64,000 bases of DNA from Deinococcus sp. Leaf326. Lineage in GTDB: Bacteria; Deinococcota; Deinococci; Deinococcales; Deinococcaceae. The stretch covers positions 43,879 to 107,878 of the forward strand of contig NZ_LMOM01000076.1 of the NCBI RefSeq assembly GCF_001424185.1. Direction: 5' to 3'. This document shows positions 62,714 through 64,000 of the stretch, piece by piece (positions within the stretch are counted from its first letter, which is position 1; each line of letters opens with the position of its first letter). A program made the position numbers and the translations under genes. Below the pieces are notes generated by a model. That model saw nothing but the letters and a program-made list of their open reading frames with translations, made no database searches and was not told the origin of the DNA.

Positions 62714-64000
62714 ATGCCTGTCGTCAGAGCCAACCCGATTTCTCCAGCCGAGCCGGTGCCCGTTTCCGAGGTCCCCGCCACCGTCTTTCCCCTGAGCGAA
62801 CGCGCGTTGCTGGGGCTGTGCCTGGGCCTGATCCTGCTCATCACGCTGGTGGACATTCTGACCCCGGCCTCGCTGGTGGTCGGCACACTGCTCAGCGCGC
62901 CCATCGCCCTGGCGGCATTAGGAGTTTCGCGCCTCTGGACGCTACGCCTGATCGGCCTGGTGCTGGCCGGCAACGTCCTCGCAGCGGTGTGCAACGGCCT
63001 GCGCGACAGCGCGGACGTGGCCGATCTGGTCAACCGGGTGGTCAGCATGCTGGCCGCGCTGCTTGTCGGGGTGCTCACGCTGCGGGCCCGCGAGGCCTCG
63101 GCCCGCGCCGCCCGGCTGACCGAGGAGCGGCGCCGCCTGGGCCGCGAGCGGGCGCTGCGCGCGCTCGTCGAGGCAGTCAGTGGCCCCTTCGGGCAGGGCG
63201 AATTCGTGGTGCGGGCGGCCCAGGCCCTGCGCGACCTGTCGGGGGCTGAGAGGGTCGAGATCGGCAGTGTGGACCGCGCCGTATTGGCCGCCCCGCACGG
63301 CCTGAGCCCCGAACACGGCCCCGGCCGCCTGGGCATGCGGCTGCCGCTGGAGGTCCTGGCGCGCCCCGCCGGTACCGGGCGCGTATGGGCAACGGGCGGC
63401 GGCGACCTGCTGCTCGCGCGGCTCTCGCGGCCGCATGGCGACGACCTGCTCCTGCTCCTGACCCGACCCACGGCGGCTCCCGACGTGCTGGAGGAAGCGG
63501 TGCTGACCCTGCAACCCCTGCTTGACCGCACGGCCCTGCTCGACGACCTGCAGCTACGCCAGACCCAGCTTCAGGAGCGCGGCGAACTCATGCAGGACCT
63601 CGTATATGCCCTGAGCCACGACCTGCGCACGCCCCTGATGGCCAACACCATGAACATGCGCTTGGCCCTTAAGGGGGCCTACGGGCCGCTGCCCGAGGAC
63701 TACCTCTCGACCCTGCGTCACGGTCTGGACGCCAACGCGGCGCTGCTGGCGCTGGCCGATCAGCTGCTGCTCGTCGCCAAGTACGAAAGCGGCGAGCAGG
63801 AGGACCCGGTGGGCAGCGTGGCCCTGCGCGACGTGGTGTTGGGCGCCCTGAGCCAGCTCAGCGCGCGGGCCGAGGAGCGCGGCGTGAGCTTCGAGACCGG
63901 CCTGGACGGGGTGCGGGTGCCGGGCCTGACGCATGACCTGCGCCGCGCCGCGCAGAACCTGCTCGAAAACGCGGTGCGCTTCAGCCCGCCGGGCGGCGTG
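62714..64000 (+). CDS. Membrane sensor histidine kinase (3' end outside window)
   Basis: At least 429 residues; the frame is open at the window edge. ATG with CGGAGACCC. Four membrane helices at ~30-115 (ALLGLCLGLILLITLVDILT, LVVGTLLSAPIALAAL, LIGLVLAGNVLAAV, VVSMLAALLVGVLTL), a linker/GAF-like region (~120-290), HisKA with DLVYALSHDLRTPLMANTMN (His302), and the start of HATPase (DLRRAAQNLLENAVRFSPPG). Divergent from the kdp operon, whose KdpD lacks exactly such a membrane-kinase part, so it may act with that KdpD. A response regulator is expected downstream, outside the window. Confidence 0.88.
   Translation, partial: MPVVRANPISPAEPVPVSEVPATVFPLSERALLGLCLGLILLITLVDILTPASLVVGTLLSAPIALAALGVSRLWTLRLIGLVLAGNVLAAVCNGLRDSADVADLVNRVVSMLAALLVGVLTLRAREASARAARLTEERRRLGRERALRALVEAVSGPFGQGEFVVRAAQALRDLSGAERVEIGSVDRAVLAAPHGLSPEHGPGRLGMRLPLEVLARPAGTGRVWATGGGDLLLARLSRPHGDDLLLLLTRPTAAPDVLEEAVLTLQPLLDRTALLDDLQLRQTQLQERGELMQDLVYALSHDLRTPLMANTMNMRLALKGAYGPLPEDYLSTLRHGLDANAALLALADQLLLVAKYESGEQEDPVGSVALRDVVLGALSQLSARAEERGVSFETGLDGVRVPGLTHDLRRAAQNLLENAVRFSPPGGV

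Overview
The window is high-GC DNA with the gene content and gene starts of a Deinococcus-type bacterium. Several genes have a TANNNT -10 element only 5-10 nt before the start codon, the leaderless style known from Deinococcus. The replication initiator is of the RepA (RPA) family common on Deinococcus plasmids. An iteron array, this initiator and a parAB pair with candidate parS palindromes indicate a megaplasmid or secondary chromosome. No rRNA, tRNA, CRISPR array or insertion sequence was recognised.

Layout. (1) 1-16960: a divergent locus for a phage-tail-like contractile injection system (CIS). The left arm (minus strand) carries sheath, tube, hub-assembly chaperone, a 57-aa protein, a second tube protein and a Pro/Ala-rich protein cut by the window edge. 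The right arm (plus strand) carries gp25, baseplate J, an FHA domain fused to tail protein I, a class II photolyase, a 1438-aa membrane protein (pseudokinase, FHA, Ig repeats), a CIS tube/cap protein and a VgrG-like spike. (2) 17001-18642: SDR oxidoreductase and TetR regulator, divergent, with two palindromic operators between them. (3) 18690-29124: chitin/GlcNAc utilisation: GH18 chitinase lipoprotein, RpiR regulator, sugar ABC importer, NagZ-like GH3, NagA and a SIS deaminase/isomerase. (4) 29125-31069: origin with 11 iterons, then rep. (5) 31098-37516: cargo: aldehyde dehydrogenase, S1 protease, PaoABC-type molybdoenzyme. (6) 37714-39578: parA, parB, two 20-bp parS-like palindromes and a nested inverted repeat. 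(7) 39715-41682: iron-siderophore binding protein, then a strip of decayed genes. (8) 41658-51823: reductive pyrimidine catabolism (PreT, PreA, dihydropyrimidinase, ureidopropionase-type hydrolase) with its own ABC importer and a short PucR regulator. (9) 52393-56783: histidine kinase, secreted protein, FMN reductase, Cys-rich copper protein. (10) 56918-64000: kdp potassium-pump operon with two tandem KdpF-like peptides and a KdpD lacking its kinase half, next to a divergent histidine kinase that runs off the window.

Most notable: the CIS carries phosphopeptide-recognition modules (an FHA domain on a baseplate protein and an FHA on a transmembrane pseudokinase), which suggests phospho-dependent or membrane-docked control of a tail-like machine. 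The origin/partition signals, the operator pair, the ATGA-coupled leader ORFs and the duplicated kdpF are readable directly from the sequence.
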